From Pieris napi (taxonomy: Eukaryota; Arthropoda; Insecta; Lepidoptera; Pieridae), in NCBI RefSeq assembly GCF_905475465.1, contig NC_062245.1:4402001-4466000 (forward strand): a DNA stretch of 64,000 nucleotides, written 5' to 3'. The notes below the pieces were generated by a model. It did not search any database and had not been told where the DNA came from. It saw only the letters and a program-made list of their open reading frames with translations. Position 1 is the first letter of the stretch; each line of letters begins with the position of its first letter. This document shows positions 46,442-58,714 of the stretch, piece after piece. Position numbers and translations under genes: made by a program.

Positions 46442-46589
46442 TTGTAGGCAGTAGGGCAATTGTCTAAAAAATTCCTACATCCCTTCACAAAAAAGTCTGT
46501 TGCCCAGAAAACTGTGTCCTGCGGATATTTTATAACAGGTTTCCTATATTTTCCGTAAACGACGATGGTCGTAATGAGAAGATAAATCA
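46442..46589 (-). CDS. Candidate exon of a membrane-anchored protein, unknown family
   Basis: 148-bp minus-strand exon: acceptor GTCCATTTTAG above 46589, donor GTGAGTATTT below 46442. It reads VIYLLITTIVVYGKYRKPVI then KYPQDTVFWATDFFVKGCRN and FLDNCPTAY. The first part is a hydrophobic segment followed by basic residues, as in a membrane anchor. The later FL..CP motif is faintly like the start of ABHD1/2/3-type hydrolases, but the next candidate exon does not support that. There is no start codon in the exon, so an earlier exon is needed; I did not find it. Open frame plus two good splice sites make a real exon more likely than chance. Confidence 0.4.
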
Positions 46590-47644
46590 CTAAAATGGAC
46601 AAAACTTATTTCGTATATCAACCAATTTTACAAATGTTCGCTAATATTGTGCCGCTATCGACAAAAAGTCCCTAGTAAAGTATCCTCTTTATAACGATTT
46701 CAAGGGACCGAGAATTTGTTTATGTTATAGAGAGTTTTCGTTCTAGGGAGAGATGAGAAAAAAACCCAAATTTAACCAATTACGTTAACATATAACGCTT
46801 TTATTTTACTGGCTATCTTGACAGTTTAAAAGTTTGTTTACGACTCATAATACACGATAGGTGACGATGGTGCGCTTAGTAACTAAGACCAAAATTTCCT
46901 ACAGACTATGTTATCTAAAAATAATGGCACATGTGTAAATACAATTAACAATAACAATGGCGAGACGGCTGTTTTGTGACCTCAAATGACTTTCTTAAAA
47001 ATTTCGGCATCTCAAAAGGTTAGTTTTGTTAGCTGATTATAAAAACAAATACACTTAAGTATGTTGTTGATGTCTAAATATTAAAATTTCTTCGTAATAG
47101 AGATAGGCTGTTGCGTTATAATAAGTAAATTAATGTATGATTTTGTGTTAAACCAATTAACAAGTTTATATCATTTCTACGTTATAGAGAGGTAAACGGT
47201 AGAGAGGTAATAACGGTTGACTTTATAAAGAGTTACATTGTACTTCTTACTGCAATATTCGCCAGTGAGTTCACACTCAACTCTTTACTGACACACAATA
47301 GCAGTGACAGTACGAGTAACCTCTTCTAGCGTATGTAAGCTACCCACTTCTCTGTCCGACATTGCTACAAGTAAATGTGGTATGCAGGGATCATCACGAC
47401 GTTTTCGCCGTACACAATACAATAAATAAACTAATGTCTATTGGTGCAGTGATCAAGATCTCTCGGTTGAGAATCATACATCATAGAACATTAGTCTATA
47501 AGGAAAAATGGTAAATACAAGAGATAAATAAATCGGAAGCTTCAAAAAGTTTGTTCATGTTTGTTAATCAGCAAACCAAAGTGACGCCTTAAGGTAAGGC
47601 CACAGATTTCTGATTTGACGCTGTCGATTTTTTGTACAGCATGC
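46590..47644. other. Noncoding or unresolved
   Basis: Should contain the upstream exon of the unknown gene if that gene is real. No convincing ATG exon with a matching phase was found. Confidence 0.25.
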
Positions 47645-47726
47645 CGCACGATGATTTTCCGGAAGTGTTTAGCTGGGGTTCGAACCTACGACCTCCGATG
47701 AGAGTCGAACGCTGAATCCTCTACTT
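47645..47726 (-). repeat. tRNA-derived SINE, family 1, head only
   Basis: GGGGTTCGAACCTACGACCT then GATGAGAGTCGAACGCTGAA is the reverse complement of the tRNA-like head. Confidence 0.65.
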
Positions 47727-50128
47727 GTTTTATACATAGTGTTTCAATAAAAACAATATAAATCTGACATTTATAAGGATTATTAGAAGAGAGAACACTC
47801 TCAATCAATTAAGATTTGTATGAATCGCTTCATTAAATGTGTCAAATATAATGACAGATTTCTACCGCAAAATATATGAAATACAAAATTAAAACTAATG
47901 TCTATAAAGACTTGTTTTTTAAATAAAATGTTTGATTATAAAAATGATAAAATACCTGTGTGAGTTTTCATAATGTTGAAACATTACTTAAAATAAACTG
48001 GCAAGTTTTAAATCAGATGTGGCGAACATTTTATTATATTTCTTTACGTTGTGGTTTTGTATATATAACTAAAACTAGGAAAATGCCTTTTAGGCTATAA
48101 AAATATCTCTATAATAATATATTGGGCAATTTGCCATGAACCCGAGCCAAACTAATTGACAAAATCGTTAGGCGAAGTGGTCCTTACATAATTGCTCACC
48201 TAATACGCAAGGCTTTGGCATTTCGAATCAAAGGAGCATTTATTATTCAAATATGTATTTGATACCTCGTACTGTAGTTTAGGGGCATTAAAATTAATAC
48301 CTAACGCTTGGATAAGATGAAATAACATTGCTCTAAAATTAATAGATAAACCAGATATGATACGTGATTAAAAATAATTATTAATGATATTATACGAGAA
48401 GCGTATAATAAATGCGATACATTCTCCTTGGAAAGCAATAAAAAAATAGATACTGTCGGTTTTCTTTTGTTTTTAAAAAAAGAAGTTAAGAGAGGATTAT
48501 CTCAAAGGCCATAAATTTGAATATGATGACGCAGAAGTTGTTGCGGTACTCGATTTTTAAAGAAATTTTTTTTAAAGGGAGCTTTAGAAAAATATTTACA
48601 AATTGTAAATCTAATAGGTGACTGAAATATATATTAGTTTTTACACGCTTTATATTAGCTTCACCTGTATGTAAGTATGTATGTATGTATGTATGTAACC
48701 GACTCCTTCGGACTCGATTTTGACCCACTTTTAACGGACAGATTTAATTCAAACTTTGCGCACCTGTCAAAGATCTATGACAATGCAATAATCCGAAAAA
48801 AAATGAAAAAAATTTGACTAAAAATAAAAAATAAATAATAGTTAAAAAAAACTAAAAAACACGCTTTTAAAGCACATCAAACTAAAAAGTGAAAAACAAT
48901 TCCTAATTTAGGCTGAAAATGGTATCTAATGAACAAAAAATACTGGTATTATTTTAAAAAAAACGTGGGGCGCTCTGTGCCATATTTTTCGTCTATCGAG
49001 CAAACAATTTTTTTTACACATCACGATTTCTACATACAATTTTGTAAATCGAAACGAAATGTTTGTCCCACCTGTTTATAGCGAAAACGATTGTCGTTTA
49101 TGATCGAAATAAATTAAATTTTTATTACTACAAAATAAAATACGTGTTCTTCGAAATTTCTGAAAACACACCGTCCATACATATGTTGTATGGGGCATAC
49201 TTATTTCCACCCTTTCATTGAACATTTTAAATTGTCCGCCAAGATCGAACCGCCGTAGAATTTATAGGTTTTTCGCAATATATGTTACAAGTATGACAAT
49301 TTCTAATAACAAATTCTATAATCCGTCGATTTATGATTCCAATTACCACAATAAATTCTAACAAATGTATAACCTAAGTTAGTACAGTACAAAAAGGTAA
49401 TCCTAATTGTATTGGGGCCCAAATGTTCTTTGGATGATTTATGTTATAAATATAGACACTATTTATTAATTGAGCTGTACTCGATACTGTTAGCGAAACA
49501 CGATACAAAACCCTACAAGATATTGTGAAGTTAAAAACCAAATTGAACAACGTAATAATTAATTAGTGTATTTTTAGACTTAATAAAAGTTTTGAGAGGT
49601 CTTTACGAAATACCTCTTTAGGCTCTTGAGGCTTAAAATGTGGTGGTTGGAAAGCTTTGATAAGGGATTAAATTTATTTATTATTTATTTTCCTTTTTTT
49701 ACAGTAACTTTATACTAATACAATAGAAAACTTAACTACAAACATAATATGAAGATAACAAGTAAAAACTTAAAACCTAAACTTTTTTATAACTTATTAT
49801 AAATAATGAAATTCTTGTGAATTCAGCCAGTGTGCTACTAAATATATCAGTCTCACAAGAAATAATATTAAGAGTGCGCAAGACACGCGTAAATGGTGCT
49901 TTTCTGAGTAAACTTGTACGCGCCCGAGGCACTGCCAGCAATTGTATAATTGTGAAATGGGTACACACCATACATATTTTGAATGCTCTCCACCATTAGA
50001 GAATATATTTTACTTAGATTGCAGCCTTTAAGACAGACACACACCTATATTAATATAATGAAATCAGATGCCCACATAATGGCAGGCAACAGATACGTTT
50101 CTCAAAATAAATGAAATACAACACAAAA
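47727..50128. other. Noncoding, AT-rich; one tetranucleotide repeat
   Basis: No gene recognised. GTAT repeats at about 48669-48699. The following GTAACCGACTCCTTCGGACT and CGATTTTGACCCACTTTTAA phrases look like part of a dispersed repeat that I cannot delimit. Confidence 0.35.
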
Positions 50129-50440
50129 GAGTTTCATCATCGGACGTCGAGACAGAATACGAAATTCCACCCGTATCACCTCCACGTCCGCCGTTCCACA
50201 ACTGAGCGTTTTTCAAGGCAGTGTGAGCCGCGCACCACCACTATGTGGAACCAGCTGCCCACTGAAGTATTTCCGAACCAATTCGACTTAGGGTCCTTCA
50301 AGACCAAGCGTACCAATTCTTAGAAGGCCGGCAACGCACTCGCGAGCCCTCTGGCATTGAGAGTGTCCATGGGCGGCGGTATCACTTAACATCAGATGAG
50401 CCTCCTGCCCGTTTGCCCCCCGTTCTATAAAAAAAAAAAT
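50129..50440 (+). repeat. LINE tail, family C1, best copy
   Basis: Codes for a HHRTSRQNTKFHPYHLHVRR segment and TTTMWNQLPTEVFPNQFDLG then SFKTKRTNS, the C-terminus of a CR1/Jockey-type reverse transcriptase (R...LWNQLP..VFP..FDL..FK.R). A conserved 3' untranslated region with GCGGCGGTATCACTTAACAT follows, then poly(A). Only about 310 bp of the LINE is present. Confidence 0.8.
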
Positions 50441-51128
50441 CAGAGGATGTAAAACTGTGATTAAAAATTAATAACTAAGCAAGTCCATGGACACCTGTCA
50501 TCTGCATTGTTAATTATTTTTCGCTTTGTTATGTTCTTACCTACTTACTCTTTATAAATTAACATTGCATTTTGCATATTCGCGGACACAGACAGACATG
50601 CGACGACCCGTTCGATACAAAAAGTTATCACAGAACTGTGCGCACACATTGCGCTCCATTCGCTTGTAATCACAACAGCATGTCTAGTCCAAAATGCGTT
50701 AAAAACCGACATGATACGTTATGTTTATGACTTAGGTATATAAGTTTAGATAACTGCAGCATTTTGTCTTGCGTCTATCGTTGTACATTGTCAAAGCCTG
50801 TTTGACAGTTGTCATCTGCGAAAAGAATAAAACCGTATCATAACTTTTTGAGTGACCGCTAGACGTGTCGATGTTAAAAAACTATTTAATAATGGAACAA
50901 ACCTTATTTAGCGCAGTATGCTGCGAAGGATGTATGCTTTTGAAATAGAGGCAACTGACTCTCAGACGTATATCGATACACGCTTAGAAGCACTACGGCT
51001 TAAAAGCAAACGCGGTGAAGGATTATTATGGATGCTGCTGCTCCATCTCCGGGACATACCGGAGAAGCATACCTTCTAACCAACCCACAGTATATTAAAT
51101 ACACACTGCTATGATAAAATTTTCAATA
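50441..51128. other. Noncoding
   Basis: No gene or repeat recognised. Confidence 0.3.
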
Positions 51129-51505
51129 TCTTAATATATATAAATTACGTGTCACGTTGTTTGTCCGCTATGGACTCCTAAACTACCGAACCGATTTCAA
51201 TCAAATTTGCACACCGTGTGCAGTTTGATCTAACTTAAAAGATAGGATAGCTTACATCTCAATTTATACCCGCAATATTATTTTATTGCAAAATATTTGT
51301 TTATTATTTGATAGTCACAATTCTAACAGATGGCGCTGTGTTGAAAGTACCAACGTTTCAAATAAGCTACAATTTAATGGCATTACCACCAAAAAACCAT
51401 GGTGGTCCCCATGACTGGTGTTCTCCTACCGTTTCCCTTGAATAGGTTACTACTATGTAATATAACTAAAACCTTAGCCACAGCAACGATTGGCCGGTCT
51501 GCTAG
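51129..51505 (+). mobile_element. Short Helitron, family C, copy 2 (377 bp)
   Basis: TC start (TCTTAATATATATAAATTAC) after a host A. End GCAACGATTGGCCGGTCTGCTAG before a host T. Closely matches 19105-19401 at both ends but keeps extra inner segments. Confidence 0.8.
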
Positions 51506-54136
51506 TAGTTTTTATTATGTTTTCGCAAGTTCATATTGGATGAGAATAAAATATCTATTTAATAATGTCTAACACATTATTTTATTAATGGTTAAGTGGT
51601 TTAGAATGAATAATCCTTGTTTGACTACGTTTATATTTAAATTTCTCAGATTTCTGTAAAATTACATACAAACGTGCTCTGCAATTTTAAGTTATTAACT
51701 TGAGCGAGAGTAGTGTTTCAATAGATATTTAATTATACTTTTTACAAAACGCTGTATTTTAACAATATTTGATTATACATGCTTTCAACATTGACGTTTT
51801 ATAAAATGTTCAATCTATTCTTCGGTTCAAATTAAAACTTCAAAACAATGTAAAAAGTAAAAAGATATAATGCCTTACAAAAATAGTTAAAGTTAGAAGT
51901 GGAAATGGGGCTGTCACATTGCCCGCGTTTGTGATTACAGATGGGTCAAAAATACCCTTACTTTGAATGGACCAGTGTGAGGATTCCCAGCTGCGAAAAT
52001 GAAATAAAAGATTAGCAAGAAAATACAGTAGCAAAGATAAGTCTCAATGTATCTTAAGACAAGTGGAAATTTTTGGAGGAGGCCTTGATTCCGTCGGAGG
52101 TCGTGCACTCTAATATTTAATACAATAATAAGTACTCGAGTATAAGCTATTCTTATTTATATTTCAATTATATCCACGATTTTAGCTACGGTGACGAAAA
52201 TGAAGGTAGTATCGTGAAAGCCGACCGCTACATTAGTCTACCCGCAGTGTTGTACTCCGTCAAATTCCAAACAAAATTGATAATTTACATTTGCGGTATG
52301 GGTTCACGTTTTGATTTTTAGGTGTGAATTTGGATGACGGATTTCCCAAAGTAAAATCTAAAAGAGTAATCGATTCGATTTGCGGACTCATGATCTCAGG
52401 GGTTAAGAGACGCACACTTTATTAAACATATTTAGTTAGGTTCCATGAAAGATACAATATAATCTAAAAATGGCGTGTGAGACACTCAAAAGCACAATAA
52501 CACTAATAAGAACAAGAAAAAGCTTTGAAGTTACAAATTTAAATTAAAAATTATTATTTAGAGTTAAAAGATTCTTCATAGACGTAGATATTAAATTTTA
52601 ATTTCATTCAAGTAATATTTTACAAAGTAAATACCTTTGTTCGTGTATAATATTGAACACAAGGTTTTATTTAGTGTACTTAAAAGTTCACAGTAATTTT
52701 TAATAAAACTATGTTTTTTTTATCTCTGTATTAGCAATTTAAATCGATTAAAAAGTTTACAATTGTAAGTGTTGTTTGATTTAAAAAAAGGAAATGAAAA
52801 CAGTGCTCATTAAAACATTCAGGACCAAATTAAGTTTGCCAATTGAATGAAACAATCAGTTTTTAAATAATATCACACCACGTGGATATAGTAGTAGGAC
52901 TAAAGTATTTTGTTATAGTATAAATTATATTTATTGACCTAAAGCTCACATCACACACCCATATTGCGTCAGGGGTTAAAAAGCCTCCTAAATAATAGTT
53001 GTATTTTCCGCTCCCTGACGTCAATAACAGTCAGCACTTTGGTATCAACAAGACTTGTTATTCTTATGATGTATTGAACGGCTTTGTTTTCTTCGAGTGC
53101 CCTATAATTATATACATATTTTTATTGCTATACATTTTCCAATAACCAATGTGTCCTAGTTGATACATACAGATAAGACAGAGATACAAATCCTCGGTGA
53201 AATTCGCAGCGAAACAATACTAGTAAGACTTAAGTACTCTTACTTGAGTCTATTGTTATTGGTTAGTAAACTGAAGTACCTTATATCGTTCTTTGTTGAA
53301 TCGGTTTGTTCCCTACAAGGCCAACCATTCTCTGTTTGGGTGTGTGTCTATCAACTTCTGTATGATTGATGCCTATCAATTATCATAAGAATCGTAATAA
53401 ATAGTATATTTCTATGATACTATAATAAAGTTGAGATTTTCGTATTTTTGCATAAACCCAAAACCGGACTGTTTTGAAAGTACTTTTACTAATTAAAAGT
53501 AACACAGGCTATTTTATCTTTTAATCATGTTCATAGTACTAGATTTTTGTTTAGGTTAGGTTTTTTATTTTAAATATAAAAAATACAAAATCAAATATAT
53601 AATGATCAACAAATAATTGCCATGATCGGCCAATACTAGTAAAATATTATACATATAAATATTGGTGTTTATGTGCGTACGTATGTGTTTATAGCTGTGT
53701 GCGTGCGTGTTTCTTTGTATGAGAGCACGTGTCACTTAATATATAATTTTGTATATCATACTTGTTTTGTTTATTACAAATGACAAATTGAAAAAAAAAT
53801 CTTATTATACTGGGCACATTGGATACTCATTTTTAATATAAGTAGACCCTAATTTACTTTTAATATCGTGCCACTAAAGGATAATTAGAGAAAAGGTGCG
53901 ATTATGATAAAGCACGAATATTGTACTTGAAGCAAGGTCAATCGTGTACCAAATTTTTCAAATCGACCAAAACAATTTCCGGCCCTTACTTTTCGTACTC
54001 GACCACAATTGAAAGCAATAATTTAAAAGAAAGTTATAATCAAATAAAATTTAGTTCTAAATTCAGTGGTTAAACCAGTAATTCTTTACTCTAAATCTTC
54101 GGTGTAGGATTGACTCTATATGCGAAATTAGAGAAA
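51506..54136. other. Noncoding, AT-rich
   Basis: No gene recognised. About 52070-52115 (GGCCTTGATTCCGTCGGAGG) may be the last scrap of an RTE-type LINE on plus. Confidence 0.3.
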
Positions 54137-54722
54137 AGTTGGCCTAGTAGTTTCAGAATGCAACTCTCATTCCTGAGGTCGTTGGTTCGAACCCCGGCAA
54201 TCAATGAACTCGCATCAACACGCGCTGGTACGGTGAGGAAAAACACGGCTAGGACTAACCTTCTGAAAAGGGCACATATGATTCGGTGTATTGGTTTAGT
54301 TAATGAACTGCATAGGTTAACGGACCTTTTTCATTCTCCGTTGAGTGAACTGGCAAAACTTTGTTTATTTTTTAGTGCCTATAGTGATTAGTTAATTTCT
54401 TTTATATTTTTATCATGTAATTAAGTTTTTCTTGATTGATTTTGTTTGTTTGCTTTTTTTTGTTTTTTTTTTGTTTTTTTTTGTCTGTAAGCTTTTGTTC
54501 ACTCTTGTCAATTTGGGGTTAAATAAATCAAAACATTGTGAGGATACCGGCATGCTTTAGAGTTTAGACCAAAAAAAGTCGAAGGCGTGTGTCACGCGCT
54601 CACTCGTCTATTAATGAAAAATAAATCACGAAACGGATAAAGAAATATTAAGCCCAGACCTAGATGGTAGAAGGAAAACCAGTGACGCTAGTTAGACTAT
54701 AGCTTCAAACAAAGAGTTTTAT
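54137..54722 (+). repeat. tRNA-derived SINE, family 1, split by a LINE
   Basis: The head (GTTGGCCTAGTAGTTTCAGA, GTTGGTTCGAACCCCGGC) runs to 54245 and the body resumes at 54536 (TTGTGAGGATACCGGCATGC) to about 54722. The missing middle is replaced by a LINE tail. Confidence 0.75.
54246..54529 (+). repeat. 5'-truncated LINE inserted in a SINE
   Basis: Codes for TNLLKRAHMIRCIGLVNELH then RLTDLFHSPLSELAKLCLFF and a stop, the end of a CR1/Jockey-like reverse transcriptase. A T-rich untranslated region and a TTAAATAAATC end follow. Flanked by AAAACA on both sides (54240-54245 and 54530-54535), a likely target duplication. Confidence 0.65.
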
Positions 54723-56329
54723 TTAAACATCTCCATACAAAAACCACCACCGAACTTAACTCGCTACACTGGTTTTTTTTTCTATTTGTGAAATCAACTC
54801 ATTCTAGTACGAAGTATTCATTTTAGAATATATACAACATAAAATTTAACTCACGTCAATGACCTTAAAAATGAAAATCTATAGAAAATGCAAGTGTAAG
54901 ACGAGATTATAGTAGGAAAGAAAATGTGGTCTTATTAAATTACATCAGCTAACTATAACAAAGTTTAGAATTTATCCGTCCGCTCGTAAACTTGGAAGAC
55001 ATGATATGAAATTATGATCCCTTTATAAAATTTTAATTATGAAAAATATATTGTGTTTTAATATGAAAAATCGTTTCCCATTTATTTAAAAGTAATAACA
55101 AAACACTGCAGCTACTTATCCGTGTTTTAATTTGTTAATAAACGAAAATGTTCAAATCAGAAATATTTTTGAAGTTATACTTCCGTTGGCGCGTTAGGGA
55201 AAAATGAGGAGAGTAAATTGTTACGATGCGTGCGCACACCGTCACAAAAAACCGACACCCTGAAGTTACTATAGTCAACATTTTAAAATAAAAAATGTCT
55301 ATTTCTTTAATTATGTAGAATTTTGTTTTGTTTGTGATATTTAAGTAAACTTCATTTAACTAGATAATAAAACTTTCAAAATATTAAATATCTTTTTTCT
55401 ATTGTTAGTGTCGGTTTTTCTACAAACGTAGAATAAGGCGAAATAAATATTTAAAAAAGATTTTTATCTTGTTTAGCCAAACTTCTAACGCTTGTACACA
55501 CGCATGTTTTTTTTACTTTAAATATGGGTTCTAAAGAGTAGGTTGTCCTGTCTAAGACTATAAAGAAAAAAAACCATTATATAGGAATTAACGAAAACGA
55601 ATTCCGAATTGAATAGATCCTTTATAAGGAGTACCTTTAGGTTGGAGGAACTGTCCACTATCTTTTGTCCACATTACCATTATAATAAGATTGAATTCAA
55701 CTCGATAAAATCGCTTATCAACAAAAATATTTCTTTTGTAATATTACTCAAAGATGGTGATGAAGTGTTTATATATGAATACTTTATATTCCTCATCCAT
55801 TATCATCATCACAGAATGAGGCTACTCCGTGCTGCGGGCCTAAATCCTCGAAGTCTAGTCTAGTCTATAACGCGTTGACACTCGACAACATCCATTAGAG
55901 CAATCAGAATCGAACGCAACGTATCTTGTCTTACGTCTTTTGTTTTTCTTCTTTCTCTTTCTCGGTGATTTCGAGAAGCCGTGTTCGATGAAGGAGATAT
56001 TAGCAGCAGTTGGAAGCGATTTTATTGTACAACCACTCTTTCTGATTTCGCCAAAATGTGAAAACCAATAAAGTGGGAATTTAAATTAAAAATTAATTTA
56101 AATATATATCTTATAACTTTAATACTTATGGCCGCCGATATGACGGTAAAGTAAACATTATGCTAAATAGAGCTTTATAGAAGCTAAAAACTTAATCAAT
56201 AATAATTTCTTATTTAGTACTTAAAAAAAAGTAATAATAATGTTTTAAGCAAATCCGCCTGGCAGTGTATAGTCACTGTCGTTTTCAAACAGATCACATT
56301 AACTCCGCTTCACTCGATCGGTCCTAGAT
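54723..56329. other. Noncoding, AT-rich
   Basis: No gene or repeat recognised; upstream of the proposed Osiris promoter. Confidence 0.3.
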
Positions 56330-56437
56330 CATTTAAATAGTGAAACAGTTGCTACTATTGACATTGATCAATGGTTGATCGACGCGCGCGCAGATTTAGT
56401 AAATATAACAAAAGTGAAAAGTGAAGTTTTAGTTAAA
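56330..56437 (+). promoter_or_regulatory. Candidate promoter and leader exon of the Osiris gene
   Basis: A TATA-like CATTTAAATAG at 56329-56339 is followed by a less AT-rich stretch (GATCGACGCGCGCGCAG) and an ATG-poor exon. That exon ends in a good donor (TTAGTTAAA then GTAAGTGA, boundary 56437). The first coding exon at 58711 has a splice acceptor just before its ATG, so a leader exon is required upstream, and this is the best one seen. The intron would be 2273 bp. The start site is not determined. Confidence 0.45.
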
Positions 56438-57494
56438 GTAAGTGAATAAAGGGTTTATTTAAACGTGATTAATGTGTGATAAAAGAAATTTTAAACGATT
56501 CCTACAAATACAATTTCAATCAATTACCATTCTTGAATGTGTATTGTCGATTTTAATTAACTAAATATTGGACAATTTTCCAGATTTTTACTTTTAGCCT
56601 ACATAAAATAATTTTTAAATAAACTTGTATTAGATTAAGTAAAATAATTTGACACCTGTCAAGCGCTTTGTAGTCAATAATTAATTGATGTTGTGTTATG
56701 TTAAACGAGTCAAAAATGACCAAGTTATTCCTAAGAAGGTTCTTGATAAATCCGATAAAATACTAACTCCTCACTAGTGATTTAAAAAATATCATAAAAA
56801 ATATTTTGCTAAGTGCAAATCCCATTACAGTAACAAAATTAACGTTTGACAGAGACAAATGCGTTTCAGCTAACATCGTTAATTTTATTGGCTTTTTATA
56901 GTCTAATAAAAATAAACCAGTACCGATTTTGTAAGCGTAAAATTAAGAGAGTCGTACCCAGAGTCCATAATTACGTCTAATGATAGTTTAAAATAAAAAT
57001 ATTGCTACCGTTTGTGCCCCATACAGATAACCTCATCTCTTTAAGACTTCTGGACTCCCATTCAAATTTAAAATAATAAACAATCTCAGACCTCAAATTA
57101 AGATCTCCTGCGTAGTTGTTAATAAATTAAAAGTACTATGATTATTTGGAAATGAAATTAATATAAAAAGTCTTGTGTATTTTTCGTTCGCAAACAAACG
57201 AAGCCGAAGTAATTTCTAATAAGGACTCAATAGAAGACTCATAAAAAGAAACTGCACTTGAAGCCTGAACTTTATCACTAACCAGCTTTTACAACTTTAA
57301 TTAAAATAATTAAAACGCAATCTCCGAGCATTTAATAGTTTGGCTTGAAATAAATAGCAAGGATTCAAAAAAGCAGGGAAAGCTGCATAACAACTTTGCT
57401 TACTATTAATTAATTCATGTTTATAAAAGTATTTTATTTCAGATACTTTATAATTAAATACTTTTATATTTCTATAATCTTATTCATTTCTAGA

Positions 57495-57700
57495 TTTCTG
57501 TATGCCCCTTTTTGGCAAAGGCCTCTTCTGAATCCCACCATTTGCCCAATGTCACTCTCTGCCATGTACAATTTGTTAAGTCCTTAATCTGGTTTATCCA
57601 CCTTCTATATTTTCTTCCTCTTTTTCGTTTATTTTCCTTGGGCACCAGTTAACTTTATTGCTCCACTGTCCAATGTTTATACTATACATACTATTAATCA
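57495..57700 (-). repeat. RTE C-terminal fragment, degraded
   Basis: The minus strand reads NKLYMAERVTLGKWWDSEEA then FAKKGHTEI, a worn version of the W..VA.DR..W..LEEAFA end of RTE proteins. It lies in the proposed first intron of the Osiris gene, antisense to it. Confidence 0.55.
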
Positions 57701-58229
57701 ATTCTCCGAAACTCCGCAAAATACCCTCAACAGGAAGAAAAAATATATTATTTTTAATTTTTATTTAAAATACTACTAATCGTTGCGTGCACTGCACTTT
57801 TAATATCAACGGCGGGCTAGTAAATTTGAAAATCATTATTATATAACCAATTTTAGACCTAATATATAATATCTTGTAACATAATAAACTGTGTTAGTAA
57901 AAAGCTTGCACAAACAAATAAGCCAAAAACAAATGTAAATCTTTTCTGTAGCTGTTAATTATTAAGAAAGTCACCACATTGGTTGGATTGTATCAATAAG
58001 GTCGGGCTAAATACACAGTTTTAAATTAAATAAGCCGCTAAATTTCATCCGTTTCTCTAAAGAAACAAGATTAAAATGTAATCATTTCTCTGCAAAGCTT
58101 TGTTTTGCCCCCGTTACCTTAAAGTTTGCAAATTGGTCGACCGCTGGATTCTATGAATTTTGTTCAGGCCAAAATAATTATTACAAATGATTTTTCTTAT
58201 CAAACATTTTTATTAAACATATAAGTTAT

Positions 58230-58380
58230 GGGAGCGGTGTTAGCCTAGTAATTAGGTACGCGAAAATCAACCTTAAGTCCGTACGGATTTTGGGATTATT
58301 TTTTCTACGTGTGCAATGAATACGTGAACATTTGCTGATAAGGTGAAAAAATAACGTTGCGTGGGGCTTTACGTGACAAG
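58230..58380 (+). repeat. Probable degraded SINE
   Basis: GGAGCGGTGTTAGCCTAGTA and AATTAGGTACGCG recall a tRNA-like head; a GGTGAAAAAATAACGTTGCG body follows. Much diverged. Confidence 0.4.
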
Positions 58381-58414
58381 ATTTAAATGATTATAACTAA
58401 ATAATATTTAATTT

Positions 58415-58675
58415 GACGACTCATAGGTCTAGTGGTTAGTACCCCTGACTGCGAATCCATGGGGTTCCCAAATCAAGGGTTCGATCCCCGGCTGAGACGA
58501 ACATCGATGTGATGAGCATTTGGTGTTGTGCTTAGGTCTTGGGTGTTTAATTATGTATTTATATGTCTATCTATTTATAATATGTATGTATATCCGTTGC
58601 CTAGTATCCATAACACAAGCTTCACCAGCTTAGCATGGGACTAGGTCAATTGGTGTGAATTGTCTTTAAAAAAAA
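58415..58675 (+). repeat. tRNA-derived SINE, family 3
   Basis: A-box-like GGTCTAGTGGTTAGTACCCC and B-box-like GGGTTCGATCCCCGGCTGAG. Tail CACAAGCTTCACCAGCTTAG, GGTCAATTGGTGTGAATTG and poly(A). It ends 35 bp before the Osiris coding exon, so it supplies part of the 3' end of the intron. Confidence 0.8.
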
Positions 58676-58714
58676 ATATATAAATATTTAAATATAGTAA
58701 TTTCTTTCAGCAAA

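Noticed and set aside
46442..46589. Firm call as an ABHD-type hydrolase
   Set aside because: Only a faint FL..CP resemblance; the following candidate exon lacks the expected W-G/Q-T motif, so left unnamed.
58430..58500. tRNA gene-like A and B boxes
   Set aside because: No complete cloverleaf seen, and it continues into a SINE body with poly(A), so it is a SINE head. The same holds for the other B-box hits.
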